DNA from: Hymenobacter sp. BT188
GTDB taxonomy: Bacteria > Bacteroidota > Bacteroidia > Cytophagales > Hymenobacteraceae
Length of the DNA stretch: 64,000 bases
Assembly (NCBI RefSeq): GCF_014333585.1
Contig: NZ_JACSCW010000004.1
Span: 558,001 to 622,000 of the forward strand
Direction of reading: 5' to 3'
Under the pieces are notes generated by a model. The model ran no database searches. It was not told where the DNA came from and saw nothing but the letters and a program-made list of their open reading frames with translations. This document shows positions 57,861 to 64,000 of the stretch, piece by piece. Positions within the stretch are counted from its first letter, which is position 1. Every line of letters starts with the position of its first letter. The translations under genes were made by a program, and so were the position numbers.

Positions 57861-59015
57861 TTACTTGTTAGCGGATGGGGGAATCATAACCGTCTTGATG
57901 CAATTATCCAGCTTCGCGGAGAACATGCGGTAACCGTCGGCTACTTCCTCCAGCGGAATGCGGTGAGTAATAATTGCTTTCGGGTTGAGCGTGCCGTTCA
58001 TCACGTGGTCAATCAAACGCGGGAGCAAGCGCTTAACCGACGTCTGGTTGCCCCGCATAGTGAGGCCTTTATTCATCATATTTCCAATGGGCACCAGGTT
58101 ATCGGTCGGGCCGTACACGCCCACAACTGAAACGACACCGCCTTTTTTCGCAGAGTTGATAGCCCAGTGCAGCGCTGTGGCCGAACCAGCTTGCAGCAGC
58201 AGCTTTCTGCCCGTAATAGTCTGCATCGGGTCGCCGGAGGCTTCAGCTCCTACCGCGTCAATCACACAATCGGCACCCATCCAGTCGGTTATTTTCTTGA
58301 TAAACAGCACCGGGTCGCCGATTTCATCGAAATTATACACCTCACAGGGCGCATAATCACGCACGAATTCTAGGCGGTAGTCAACATTATCGAGCACAAT
58401 AACGCGGCCGGCGCCAAACAGCCACGCACAGCGGGCCGCCATAATACCAACCGGGCCAGCACCAAATACCAGCACCGTATCGCCCTGCTGAATGCCCGCC
58501 ATTTCGGCTGCCTGATAACCTGTGGGCACTACGTCTGTGAGTAGCACAGCATCATCCGGGTCCATGCCGGCCGGAATAACCGTTGGACCGACGTTGGCAT
58601 ACGGTACGCGAGCATATTCTGCCTGGCCGCCATCGAAGCCACCAGCCGTGTGTGAGTACCCAAAAATGGCCCCCACGGCCGTCGCCATGCTATTCGATTC
58701 ATGGCAGTTGCCAAACATATTCTGTTTGCAGAAGTGACACTCGCCGCAAGCAACATTAAAGGGTACCAACACCTGATCGCCCACCTTAATCTTGGTTACA
58801 TCAGGGCCAACTTCCTCCACTACACCCACAAACTCGTGCCCAAACGTTGAGCCCACGCGGGTGTCAGGCACGTTGCCGTTGTATAAGTGCAGGTCCGACC
58901 CGCAGATACAGGTACGAGTTACCCGCACAATAGCATCCTGAGGATGCTTGATTTCGGGCATTGGTTTTTGAACGGCACGGACCCTTTTCGGGCCCCGGTA
59001 TTCCATAGCTAACAT
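57861..59015 (-). CDS. Zinc-dependent alcohol dehydrogenase (glutathione-independent formaldehyde dehydrogenase-like)
   Basis: Medium-chain dehydrogenase with catalytic and structural zinc. Catalytic ligands Cys38 (CICGSDLHLY), His60-Glu61 (TFGHEFVG); structural zinc Cys90, Cys93, Cys96, Cys104 (VACGECHFCKQNMFGNC). Rossmann NAD domain VLVFGAGPVGIMAARCAWLFGAGRVIVLDN (about 185-215). The 384-residue length, the FDEIGDPVLFIKKITDWMGADCVIDAVGAEASGDPM insert and its C-terminal half resemble the PFDH/Pseudomonas-type formaldehyde dehydrogenase group rather than simple ADH; substrate remains inference. The start at 59015 (MLAMEYRGPK) is preferred, with MEYRGPK at 59006 also plausible and a longer frame to 59066 unsupported. 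Co-directional with the small membrane protein downstream. Confidence 0.86.
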   Translation of the reverse strand: MLAMEYRGPKRVRAVQKPMPEIKHPQDAIVRVTRTCICGSDLHLYNGNVPDTRVGSTFGHEFVGVVEEVGPDVTKIKVGDQVLVPFNVACGECHFCKQNMFGNCHESNSMATAVGAIFGYSHTAGGFDGGQAEYARVPYANVGPTVIPAGMDPDDAVLLTDVVPTGYQAAEMAGIQQGDTVLVFGAGPVGIMAARCAWLFGAGRVIVLDNVDYRLEFVRDYAPCEVYNFDEIGDPVLFIKKITDWMGADCVIDAVGAEASGDPMQTITGRKLLLQAGSATALHWAINSAKKGGVVSVVGVYGPTDNLVPIGNMMNKGLTMRGNQTSVKRLLPRLIDHVMNGTLNPKAIITHRIPLEEVADGYRMFSAKLDNCIKTVMIPPSANK

Positions 59016-59320
59016 ACGTTTCCGGCGTTTAGGTAGTGGGTAGAAGTTCGAGCCGCTGTAAAGCACTGCCAGGTAGCGTTGAGATAAACGCTACAATAAA
59101 CAATCGCCTGACAGCGGTGATGAATGGTACTACCCTGTATTTCTAAAGTTGCGGGAGTGAGGTAAATGGGGGGTAATTAAGTGTTAAATCAAATAAGAAT
59201 ACGTACTAAAACTACTGCTTATGCGTGTTTATACGGGTAGTGTTAAATCTACTTCACTTAGACCAATATGTATTGGCCATCGATACAATTGAGAATGCTT
59301 TTTTAAGCTTCGGAGATAAC
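59016..59320. other. Intergenic stretch, no gene seen
   Basis: About 300 bases, AT-rich toward the right, between the dehydrogenase gene (its leader) and the terminator of fumarylacetoacetase. It has no motif copy of the GCCCCCC type; GGGGGG at 59168 is followed by T and does not match. Nothing else seen. Confidence 0.4.
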
Positions 59321-59358
59321 ATAAAAAGGCCGCTTCCAGCAAGAAGCGGCCTTTTATA
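59321..59358 (-). terminator. Terminator of fumarylacetoacetase
   Basis: A 13-base stem AAAAGGCCGCTTC (59324-59336) with its inverse (59343-59355), six-base loop, flanked by A- and T-rich DNA. On the minus strand it lies 36 bases after the fahA stop. Confidence 0.83.
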
Positions 59359-59393
59359 AACTATGATACTATAAGTAGCTTACGCCATTGCTG

Positions 59394-60677
59394 CTACTCC
59401 ACTGCTGGCAGAATCATCCCGCTTACCTGGCCAAACCCGACGCGCACGCCATCTTTTTCCGCGTAGCCACGCATCGTCACCGTGTCGCCATCGAGCAGAA
59501 ATTTGCGCTCCGAACCATCAGATAATGGCACCGGGCGAGTGCCTTTCCAAGTCAGTTCCAGCATCGAGCCCAGCGAGTCGGGCGTAGAGCCGCTAATAGT
59601 GCCGCTGGCGTAGAGGTCGCCCACTTGCAGGTTGCAGCCGTTGCTGGTTTGGTGCGTGAGCTGTTGGGCCATGCTCCAATACATGTACCGGAAGTTCGTT
59701 TGGCTAACCACTGTCGGGGGGGCATTTTCGGGCTGAATGGCCACTTCCAGGTTAATATCAAAGTTGTGTGCATCCAGCTGGCGCAAATACAGCAGCGGCT
59801 CCGGCTCCTGGACTGGGCCGGCCGTACGGAAAGGCTCCAGCGCATCCAGCGTCACGACCCAGGGCGAAATGCTGCTGCCGAAGCTTTTGCCCAGAAAAGG
59901 CCCCAGCGGCACGTATTCCCAGGCTTGAATGTCGCGGGCGCTCCAGTCATTAAATAGCACCAAGCCAAAAATGTGCTCTTCGGCATACTGTATCGGAACC
60001 GGAGAGCCCAGCTCCGTCGAACGGCCACTTATAAATGCTACTTCCAGTTCAAAATCAAGCTGCTGAGATGGGCCAAACGTGGGCGTATCGGCATCGGGCG
60101 CTTTGCGCTGCCCATTGGGGCGGCGAATGGGCGTACCCGACACTACAATACTGCTGGCCCTGCCGTGGTAGCCAATCGGAATATGTCGCCAGTTGGGCAG
60201 CAACGCATTATTTGGGTCGCGAAACATGGTGCCTACATTGGTGGCATGCTCAATGCTGCTATAGAAATCGGTGTAGTTGCCGGGCTTTACGGGGCGCCGC
60301 ATTTCCACTTCGCTTTGCCGCAGCAGGCAGGCCCGCATCGTTTCTTCGTTGTCGCGCAAGCTGGGGTTGTCGTGGCGTAGCAACTCGCTTACCCGCTGGC
60401 GCACGGCCCGCCATATAGGGCGGCCCAAGGCTATAAAAGCATTCAACGAACGCCGCCGGAACACTTTCGGCTGAGCCGGTCCCAAGTCCAGATCTTCAAA
60501 AAAACCATACTGACAAACCGCGTACAAGTCCAGTACATACTCGCCGATGGCCACGCCCAGGCGAGTGCCGCGCTCCGGCGTTTCAAACACGCCAAAGGGC
60601 AGGTTCTGAATCGGAAAGTCACTGGTAGGCGGAATGTCAATCCAGGATCGGAGCGCGGGGTCGTTGGGGCTGGCCAT
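59394..60677 (-). CDS. fahA: Fumarylacetoacetase
   Basis: Last enzyme of tyrosine and phenylalanine degradation: splits fumarylacetoacetate into fumarate and acetoacetate. N-terminal SH3-like domain followed by the FAH fold: DFPIQNLPFGVFETPERGTRLGVAIGEYVLDL (residues about 19-50), NYTDFYSSIEHATNVGTMFRDPNNALLPNWRHIPIGYHGRASSIVVSGTPIRRP (about 137-190), metal ligands in FELEVAFI and LFNDWSARDIQAWEYVPLGPFLGKSFGSSISPWV. Length 427 is standard. The ATG at 60677 (MASPNDPALRSW) follows a good promoter; the in-frame extension to 60719 is unsupported. The acetoacetate produced could feed the CoA synthetases in this window (inference). Motif copy at 59717. Confidence 0.95.
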   Translation of the reverse strand: MASPNDPALRSWIDIPPTSDFPIQNLPFGVFETPERGTRLGVAIGEYVLDLYAVCQYGFFEDLDLGPAQPKVFRRRSLNAFIALGRPIWRAVRQRVSELLRHDNPSLRDNEETMRACLLRQSEVEMRRPVKPGNYTDFYSSIEHATNVGTMFRDPNNALLPNWRHIPIGYHGRASSIVVSGTPIRRPNGQRKAPDADTPTFGPSQQLDFELEVAFISGRSTELGSPVPIQYAEEHIFGLVLFNDWSARDIQAWEYVPLGPFLGKSFGSSISPWVVTLDALEPFRTAGPVQEPEPLLYLRQLDAHNFDINLEVAIQPENAPPTVVSQTNFRYMYWSMAQQLTHQTSNGCNLQVGDLYASGTISGSTPDSLGSMLELTWKGTRPVPLSDGSERKFLLDGDTVTMRGYAEKDGVRVGFGQVSGMILPAVE

Positions 60678-60704
60678 AGAGCAAATACTTGGTAGGAGGA
60701 GCGG

Positions 60705-60737
60705 CAAAGGTAGACCCACTCGCCAAAGGACTGCAAA
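60705..60737 (-). promoter_or_regulatory. Promoter of fahA
   Basis: Minus strand: perfect -7 box TACCTTTG at 60712-60705 and TTTG at 60737-60734, separated by 21 bases. It lies 28 bases before the fahA start. Confidence 0.65.
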
Positions 60738-60772
60738 CCAAACAGAAGTTTGGGGGAACCCAATGAAACCGG

Positions 60773-60964
60773 CTACCTTGAGTCGCAGCTTCCGCTGCTG
60801 ATTACCGCTACGATTACGGGATGTGTAGCGGTAATCACGCTACCGTTCGGGCGATACCCGCTACTCGGTATATCTTCGGTAGCGGCAATATAGATGTTGA
60901 CTGCAATTAACACCAGACTAATAATAAGAAAAGTTAATGGAGTATCTCGTTTACCTTTTTTCAT
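60773..60964 (-). CDS. Possible small single-TM protein, 63 residues
   Basis: Uncertain gene. It reads MKKGKRDTPLTFLIISLVLIAVNIYIAAT, a basic N-terminus plus transmembrane segment, then PNGSVITATHPVIVAVISS. The 3' half coincides with a perfect 12-bp hairpin (60800-60836). It overlaps the start of the plus-strand gene at 60937 by 28 bases, so both are unlikely to be transcribed together. Composition and signal-like start are the only support. Confidence 0.35.
   Translation of the reverse strand: MKKGKRDTPLTFLIISLVLIAVNIYIAATEDIPSSGYRPNGSVITATHPVIVAVISSGSCDSR
60800..60836. repeat. Hairpin with perfect 12-bp arms upstream of fahA
   Basis: GATTACCGCTAC (60800-60811) and GTAGCGGTAATC (60825-60836) are exact inverses with a 13-base loop. 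The surrounding 100 bases repeat GCGGTA/TACCGC several times, typical of a short extragenic repeat. Confidence 0.55.
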
Positions 60965-61356
60965 TCTTCTTTATTAGCATATGGGTATTTGTTACCTATC
61001 TTATTTCTAAACTCGGTTGGAGTGACCTTGTCTTACACTATAAAACAAATGACAAATTTGTTGGCAATCGGATAGGATTGATTTCCGCTTTGATAAATAA
61101 GGCTAATTATAATAACTCACTTTTACTAGAATTTACCAATGAAGGAATCTATCTAAAACCCATCTTTTTATTTCGTTTGTTTCATGACCCAATACTTATT
61201 CCTTGGAAGGAGATAAATGAAGTGCGAAACAAGAAATTTATTTTCTTCGACTTTAAAGAGCTAATTATCGGAAATCCTCTTGTTGCTGTCATAAAACTTA
61301 ATGAGACAACCTTTTCTAAGTTGGAAAGAGGGGTTTCATCACATTACTCAAAATAA
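60937..61356 (+). CDS. Unrecognised AT-rich membrane-associated protein, 139 residues
   Basis: No family recognised. A hydrophobic N-terminal segment (MEYLVYLFSFFFISIWVFVTYLI) is a probable anchor or signal. The rest has patterned strands and aromatics: KFVGNRIGLISALINKANYNNSLLLEFTNEGIYLKPIFLFRLFHDPILIPWKEINEVRNKKFIFFDFKELIIGNPLVAVIKLNETTFSKLERG. The 'L...n.GiylkpiflFR.fhdPilIPW.eI' pattern is reminiscent of bacterial PH-like domains, which bind membranes or partners; this is a guess. Codon use is markedly AT-rich against GC-rich neighbours, so it is probably acquired or fast evolving. Confidence 0.6.
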   Translation: MEYLVYLFSFFFISIWVFVTYLISKLGWSDLVLHYKTNDKFVGNRIGLISALINKANYNNSLLLEFTNEGIYLKPIFLFRLFHDPILIPWKEINEVRNKKFIFFDFKELIIGNPLVAVIKLNETTFSKLERGVSSHYSK

Positions 61357-61368
61357 AGTTTTGAACTA

Positions 61369-61437
61369 GCGCGAATTCAACGCAGCGCAACTTGCTAGCA
61401 TCCCCCAACTGGCGCGAGTTTAGCGGAGCGTAACTCG
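61369..61437. repeat. Two diverged copies of a REP-like 26-base hairpin
   Basis: Copy 1 (61369-61394) and copy 2 (61412-61437) agree at 20 of 26 positions; both begin GCGCGA and contain GCG-AGCG-AACT. Copy 2 can fold as CGAGTT...AACTCG with AGCG in the loop. The arrangement of two related palindromic units is typical of REP doublets. Confidence 0.6.
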
Positions 61438-61733
61438 TGACCAGCCATGCCGGGAAGCTGCGCCTCTCCAGACAGAACGACAACGCCACCCGAAGTATCC
61501 AGGTGGCGCGGTTACTGTTTGCCGCTGTTGCGGCATTGGAGATACAACCTCCACCTCAAGGCTAGGCACGGCGCTAGTTGGGGGCAAAATCAGTTTAAAG
61601 GACGAATCAGGAAAAATGGCCGATTATTCATACTGCGACGTCTGGCAATTTCGCGACAGTAAAATGATCGAACTAAAGGCTTTTGTTATAAAAATTTTAT
61701 AAAGTCGAAATCCAGAGATATAATATAATAGTT
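61438..61733. other. Intergenic stretch within the AT-rich patch
   Basis: The first half is GC-rich and holds a CGCCACC/GGTGGCG inverted repeat (about 61492-61516); the rest is AT-rich. A 71-codon plus-strand frame at 61447-61662 looks like chance coding. It may be a remnant of an older insertion. Confidence 0.4.
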
Positions 61734-62027
61734 ATGGCAGGACTTGATGAACTTATTATTATTCAATTTATTTACATAGCAATTATGTTTTTTATAATTC
61801 GTGCGACAATCCGTAAAGGACTAAAAGTGTTTTTTTACTGGTTAATTGTCGGATTATATGTTCTGACAATAACATGGCTGGTGACAGAATATGTAGATAT
61901 GCCTAAAGAAGGGAATGGCGGGTATGGCTTTGCGATTGGAATGTATTCTATGATTATACCAGGCATATTAGTTCTCTTATCCCTATTAGTGTTTCTGATT
62001 TCTAAATGGACGAGAGAATGGGCCTAA
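61734..62027 (+). CDS. Unrecognised small three-TM membrane protein, 97 residues
   Basis: No family recognised. Three transmembrane segments: LIIIQFIYIAIMFFIIRATI, VFFYWLIVGLYVLTITWLV, GMYSMIIPGILVLLSLLVFLIS, with short hydrophilic loops (RKGLK, VDMPKEGNGGYG, KWTREWA). AT-rich codon use, like the gene at 60937. Together they give the patch a composition unlike the rest of the window. Confidence 0.55.
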   Translation: MAGLDELIIIQFIYIAIMFFIIRATIRKGLKVFFYWLIVGLYVLTITWLVTEYVDMPKEGNGGYGFAIGMYSMIIPGILVLLSLLVFLISKWTREWA

Positions 62028-62171
62028 CAGTGTGTTTATTGAATTATGACTGAACATTAAAAATACATCCATAAATCACTATTTACCTGTTGGGTGATTG
62101 AATACAGCGATTTTCATTTGTAGCAATTCATAAACACTTTAATGTTTTCCTGGTAGATTCCCCAAAACAAT

Positions 62172-62211
62172 TGCGCCCCGCTTCCGCCGAAATCGGCAGG
62201 AGCGGGGCGCT
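62172..62211 (-). terminator. Probable terminator of the Mrp/NifU unit
   Basis: GCGCCCCGCT (62173-62182) pairs with AGCGGGGCGC (62201-62210) with an inner GCCGA/TCGGC pair. On the minus strand a moderately T-rich tract follows. It lies 22 bases beyond the NifU-like stop. Confidence 0.65.
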
Positions 62212-62232
62212 GTCTATTACAAGCAGTAAAAT

Positions 62233-62568
62233 CTAGAACTGAGGCGTAGGTACGGGCGTGGGGGGCAAAGGATGGCCCGTTTGGCCAGCGGGTTGCTCTT
62301 CCATTGGGGTAGCGTTGGTAGCTTCCACCGACCGAATTTCGGGCACCGCTTTTTTCACGGACTCTTCTACGCCAGCCTTCAGCGTCATCGGCGACATAGG
62401 GCAGGTACCGCAGGCACCTAATAGCTCCAGCTGGAGTACCATATCGTCCGTGATGTTCAGCACACGCACGTTGCCTCCATCGGCGGCCAGGTACGGACGA
62501 ATCGTGTCCAGGGCCTGCTCGACGCGGGATAAGAGCGGATGTTCTTCAACGGCAGCAGAATGTGTCAT
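62233..62568 (-). CDS. NifU C-terminal-domain Fe-S scaffold protein
   Basis: Fe-S cluster carrier of the NifU C-terminal (Nfu) type. The core ALDTIRPYLAADGGNVRVLNITDDMVLQLELLGACGTCPMSPMTLKAGVEESVKKAVPEIRSV (residues about 18-80) contains the CxxC (ACGTCPMS) that binds a 4Fe-4S cluster. A Pro/Gln-rich tail (about 85-111) is not part of the domain. Length 111. It follows the Mrp gene on the same strand after about 170 bases, so the two probably serve one Fe-S assembly task, though possibly from separate promoters. Motif copy at 62260 in the tail encodes P-P-T-P. Confidence 0.9.
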   Translation of the reverse strand: MTHSAAVEEHPLLSRVEQALDTIRPYLAADGGNVRVLNITDDMVLQLELLGACGTCPMSPMTLKAGVEESVKKAVPEIRSVEATNATPMEEQPAGQTGHPLPPTPVPTPQF

Positions 62569-62741
62569 GAATCGCAGATTAACGCTGATTTTATTGATTC
62601 AACTGGTTTACGACAACCAGACAAACAAAAAATTAGCAAAACAAAAGTAAGGCTTTTAGCCGGTTAAGAACCAACCAACCGTAAGGTTGGGAAGTTCGGC
62701 AATAGCTTTATGCATTACAAAAAACAGCTAAAACACCCTGA

Positions 62742-63845
62742 TTAGCGCGTCATTTCGACAACCTGAGTGCGCGGAGCCACCGCGTTGCGAATAGAAATCT
62801 GGCGGGCTACTTCTTCGGCTACCTGCTCGAAAATGGCTGCGGCGGGCGTTCCTTCTTGTGTGATAGCGGGTGTGCCCTGGTCGCCGGTTTCGCGGATGCT
62901 TTGCACCAACGGAATCTGGCCCAGTAGCGGCACTTCGTGCTTTTCGGCGAGGGCTTTGCCGCCGCCTTCACCGAAGATGAAGTACTTGCTCTCAGGTAAT
63001 TCAGACGGCGTAAACCACGCCATATTCTCAATTACGCCCAGCACGGGTACATTAATCTGGGGCTGACGGAACATCTGCAAACCCTTCTGTGCATCGGCCA
63101 GCGCCACTTTTTGCGGCGTCGTTACGATGAGGGCACCCGTTACGGGCACGGTTTGCACCAGTGTCAGGTGAATGTCGGAGGTTCCGGGGGGCATATCGAT
63201 GAGCAAGTAATCTAACTCACCCCAATCGACCTCCGAAATGAACTGCTTCAGCGCCGACGAAGCCATGGGGCCGCGCCACACAATAGCATTGTCGCTGGGG
63301 GCCAAAAAGCCGATACTCATCAGCTTTACACCAAACTTCTCGATGGGCAAAATGAGGTTTTTGCCTTCGGGCGTCTGGAATACATGGGGGCGTGAGTCTT
63401 CTAGGCCAAACATCGTGGGCATGCTCGGGCCGGAAATATCGGCGTCGATCAGACCGACTTTAGCGCCGGTACGAGCCAGCGCAATAGCCAGGTTGGCAGT
63501 CACGGTGCTTTTGCCTACACCGCCTTTGCCCGAGGCAATGGCGATGATGTTTTTAACTCCGCTGAGAATAGCCGAATTGGCTGCCCGAGCAGTCGTTACG
63601 CGGGAAGTGAGGTTCACATTCACCACCGCGTTTTTGTCTACCATGGTATGAATGGCGCGCACGCAAGCGTTGTGAATCAGCTCTTTGAGCGGACAGGCGG
63701 GGGTGGTGAGAATGACGGAGAACGAGACGTTCAGGCCGTCGATGCGTACGTCCTCTATCATGTTGAGCGTCACCAGGTCTTTGCCTAGATCGGGCTCCTC
63801 CACGTAGCTGAGGGCACGCAGTACGTCTTCTTGAGTAATAGCCAT
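62742..63845 (-). CDS. mrp: Mrp/NBP35 family Fe-S carrier ATPase (ApbC)
   Basis: P-loop NTPase that binds and delivers 4Fe-4S clusters. An N-terminal MIP18/DUF59-type domain (residues 1-90: LRALSYVEEPDLGKDLVTLNMIEDVRIDG, TTPACPLKELI) is fused to the Mrp ATPase: deviant Walker A SGKGGVGKSTVTANLAIAL near 105-115, DADISGPSMPTMFGL, DYLLIDMPPGTSDIHLTLVQ, GVIENMAWFTP. The usual CxxC in the ATPase domain (for example CPNC) is replaced here by WFTPSELPESKYFIF. The start at 63845 gives MAITQEDVLRALS and follows a perfect -7 box. Length 367 is normal. Motif copy at 63186 encodes M-P-P. Confidence 0.92.
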   Translation of the reverse strand: MAITQEDVLRALSYVEEPDLGKDLVTLNMIEDVRIDGLNVSFSVILTTPACPLKELIHNACVRAIHTMVDKNAVVNVNLTSRVTTARAANSAILSGVKNIIAIASGKGGVGKSTVTANLAIALARTGAKVGLIDADISGPSMPTMFGLEDSRPHVFQTPEGKNLILPIEKFGVKLMSIGFLAPSDNAIVWRGPMASSALKQFISEVDWGELDYLLIDMPPGTSDIHLTLVQTVPVTGALIVTTPQKVALADAQKGLQMFRQPQINVPVLGVIENMAWFTPSELPESKYFIFGEGGGKALAEKHEVPLLGQIPLVQSIRETGDQGTPAITQEGTPAAAIFEQVAEEVARQISIRNAVAPRTQVVEMTR

Positions 63846-63864
63846 AGATTGGTGTATCAAAGTG

Positions 63865-63872
63865 CAAAGATA
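63865..63872 (-). promoter_or_regulatory. -7 promoter box of mrp
   Basis: Minus strand TATCTTTG, a perfect TAnnTTTG box about 20 bases before the start at 63845. No -33 element is obvious. Confidence 0.5.
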
Positions 63873-64000
63873 ACCCGGAAATGTGGGTAGAAGTTGCTTA
63901 GTCTTACCGGCATCCCTTAGTAGTGCATGATCTCTTGCTGGAGGCACAAAAAGGGCTAGGTTTACAATAGCTATTCCTAAGTGCTACTTATAATAGCTTG

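Noticed and set aside
61447..61662. Small plus-strand gene
   Set aside because: Its composition (many Arg, Pro and Trp) and lack of any fold pattern look like chance translation of GC-rich repeat DNA.
60937..62027. Toxin-antitoxin or defence pair in the AT-rich patch
   Set aside because: Neither protein shows a toxin, nuclease or antitoxin motif, and the genes are 377 bases apart.

Overview
This window looks like a chromosomal segment of a Bacteroidetes bacterium of the Cytophagales, most likely Hymenobacter or a close relative. The evidence is the gene content: an LpxC-FabZ fusion, a PorX-type response regulator with a PglZ domain, a TonB-dependent-receptor-like outer-membrane barrel, DUF2851 and DUF4197 proteins, an acyl-CoA reductase divergent from a 4Fe-4S ferredoxin, and TsaE next to alanine dehydrogenase. 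Several genes also carry Bacteroidetes -7 boxes (TAnnTTTG). Most of the window is compact housekeeping DNA. I see no rRNA, tRNA, CRISPR array, prophage or complete insertion sequence. Genus assignment is inference.

Layout. 0-7.7 kb (+): FtsK (5' end cut by the window edge), a LolA-like carrier, DUF2851, a polytopic membrane protein, a NeuD/PglD-like acyltransferase and TrhO. 7.8-14.8 kb: glutamate dehydrogenase (-), a nucleoside phosphorylase (+), acyl-CoA reductase (-) divergent from ferredoxin (+), then a nitrilase-family hydrolase followed by an N-acetyl sugar amidotransferase (-). 14.9-25.8 kb: ValS, a secreted S9 oligopeptidase, a 2-oxoacid dehydrogenase E2, a lipoprotein, CinA, DUF4197 and an Asp-rich small protein. 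26-31.5 kb (-): an HD-domain hydrolase and the lipid A operon lpxD, lpxC-fabZ, lpxA plus an orphan ABC ATPase. 31.8-45.3 kb: PorX, an outer-membrane barrel, an aminotransferase, a GT-C glycosyltransferase, TsaE, Ald, a double GNAT protein, a flavin reductase-like protein, KptA and an M28 peptidase. 45.5-49.1 kb (+): a transposase-derived DNA-binding protein, a porin and an MHS transporter, probably one uptake unit. 49.3-57 kb (+): a small membrane protein, a solute-symporter/histidine-kinase fusion, a receiver protein, PrpE and Acs, probably a short-chain fatty acid sensing and activation cluster. 57.3-64 kb: a zinc alcohol dehydrogenase operon, fumarylacetoacetase, a short AT-rich patch with two unrecognised genes, and an Mrp/NifU Fe-S pair.

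The most striking signal is not a gene. The heptamer GCCCCCC, flanked on its 5' side by A/T and usually followed by A (consensus AAAAWGCCCCCCAGA), occurs at about 54 places by hand count, on both strands and in different reading frames. At six places it occurs as an inverted pair that forms the stem of an intrinsic terminator. Single copies inside genes plus inverted pairs at terminators is the arrangement of DNA uptake sequences in Neisseria and Pasteurellaceae. I know of no such element described in this group, so this is the candidate undescribed system. Two long perfect inverted repeats (about 52.9 and 57.1 kb) and REP-like hairpins near 61.4 kb are additional repeat families.
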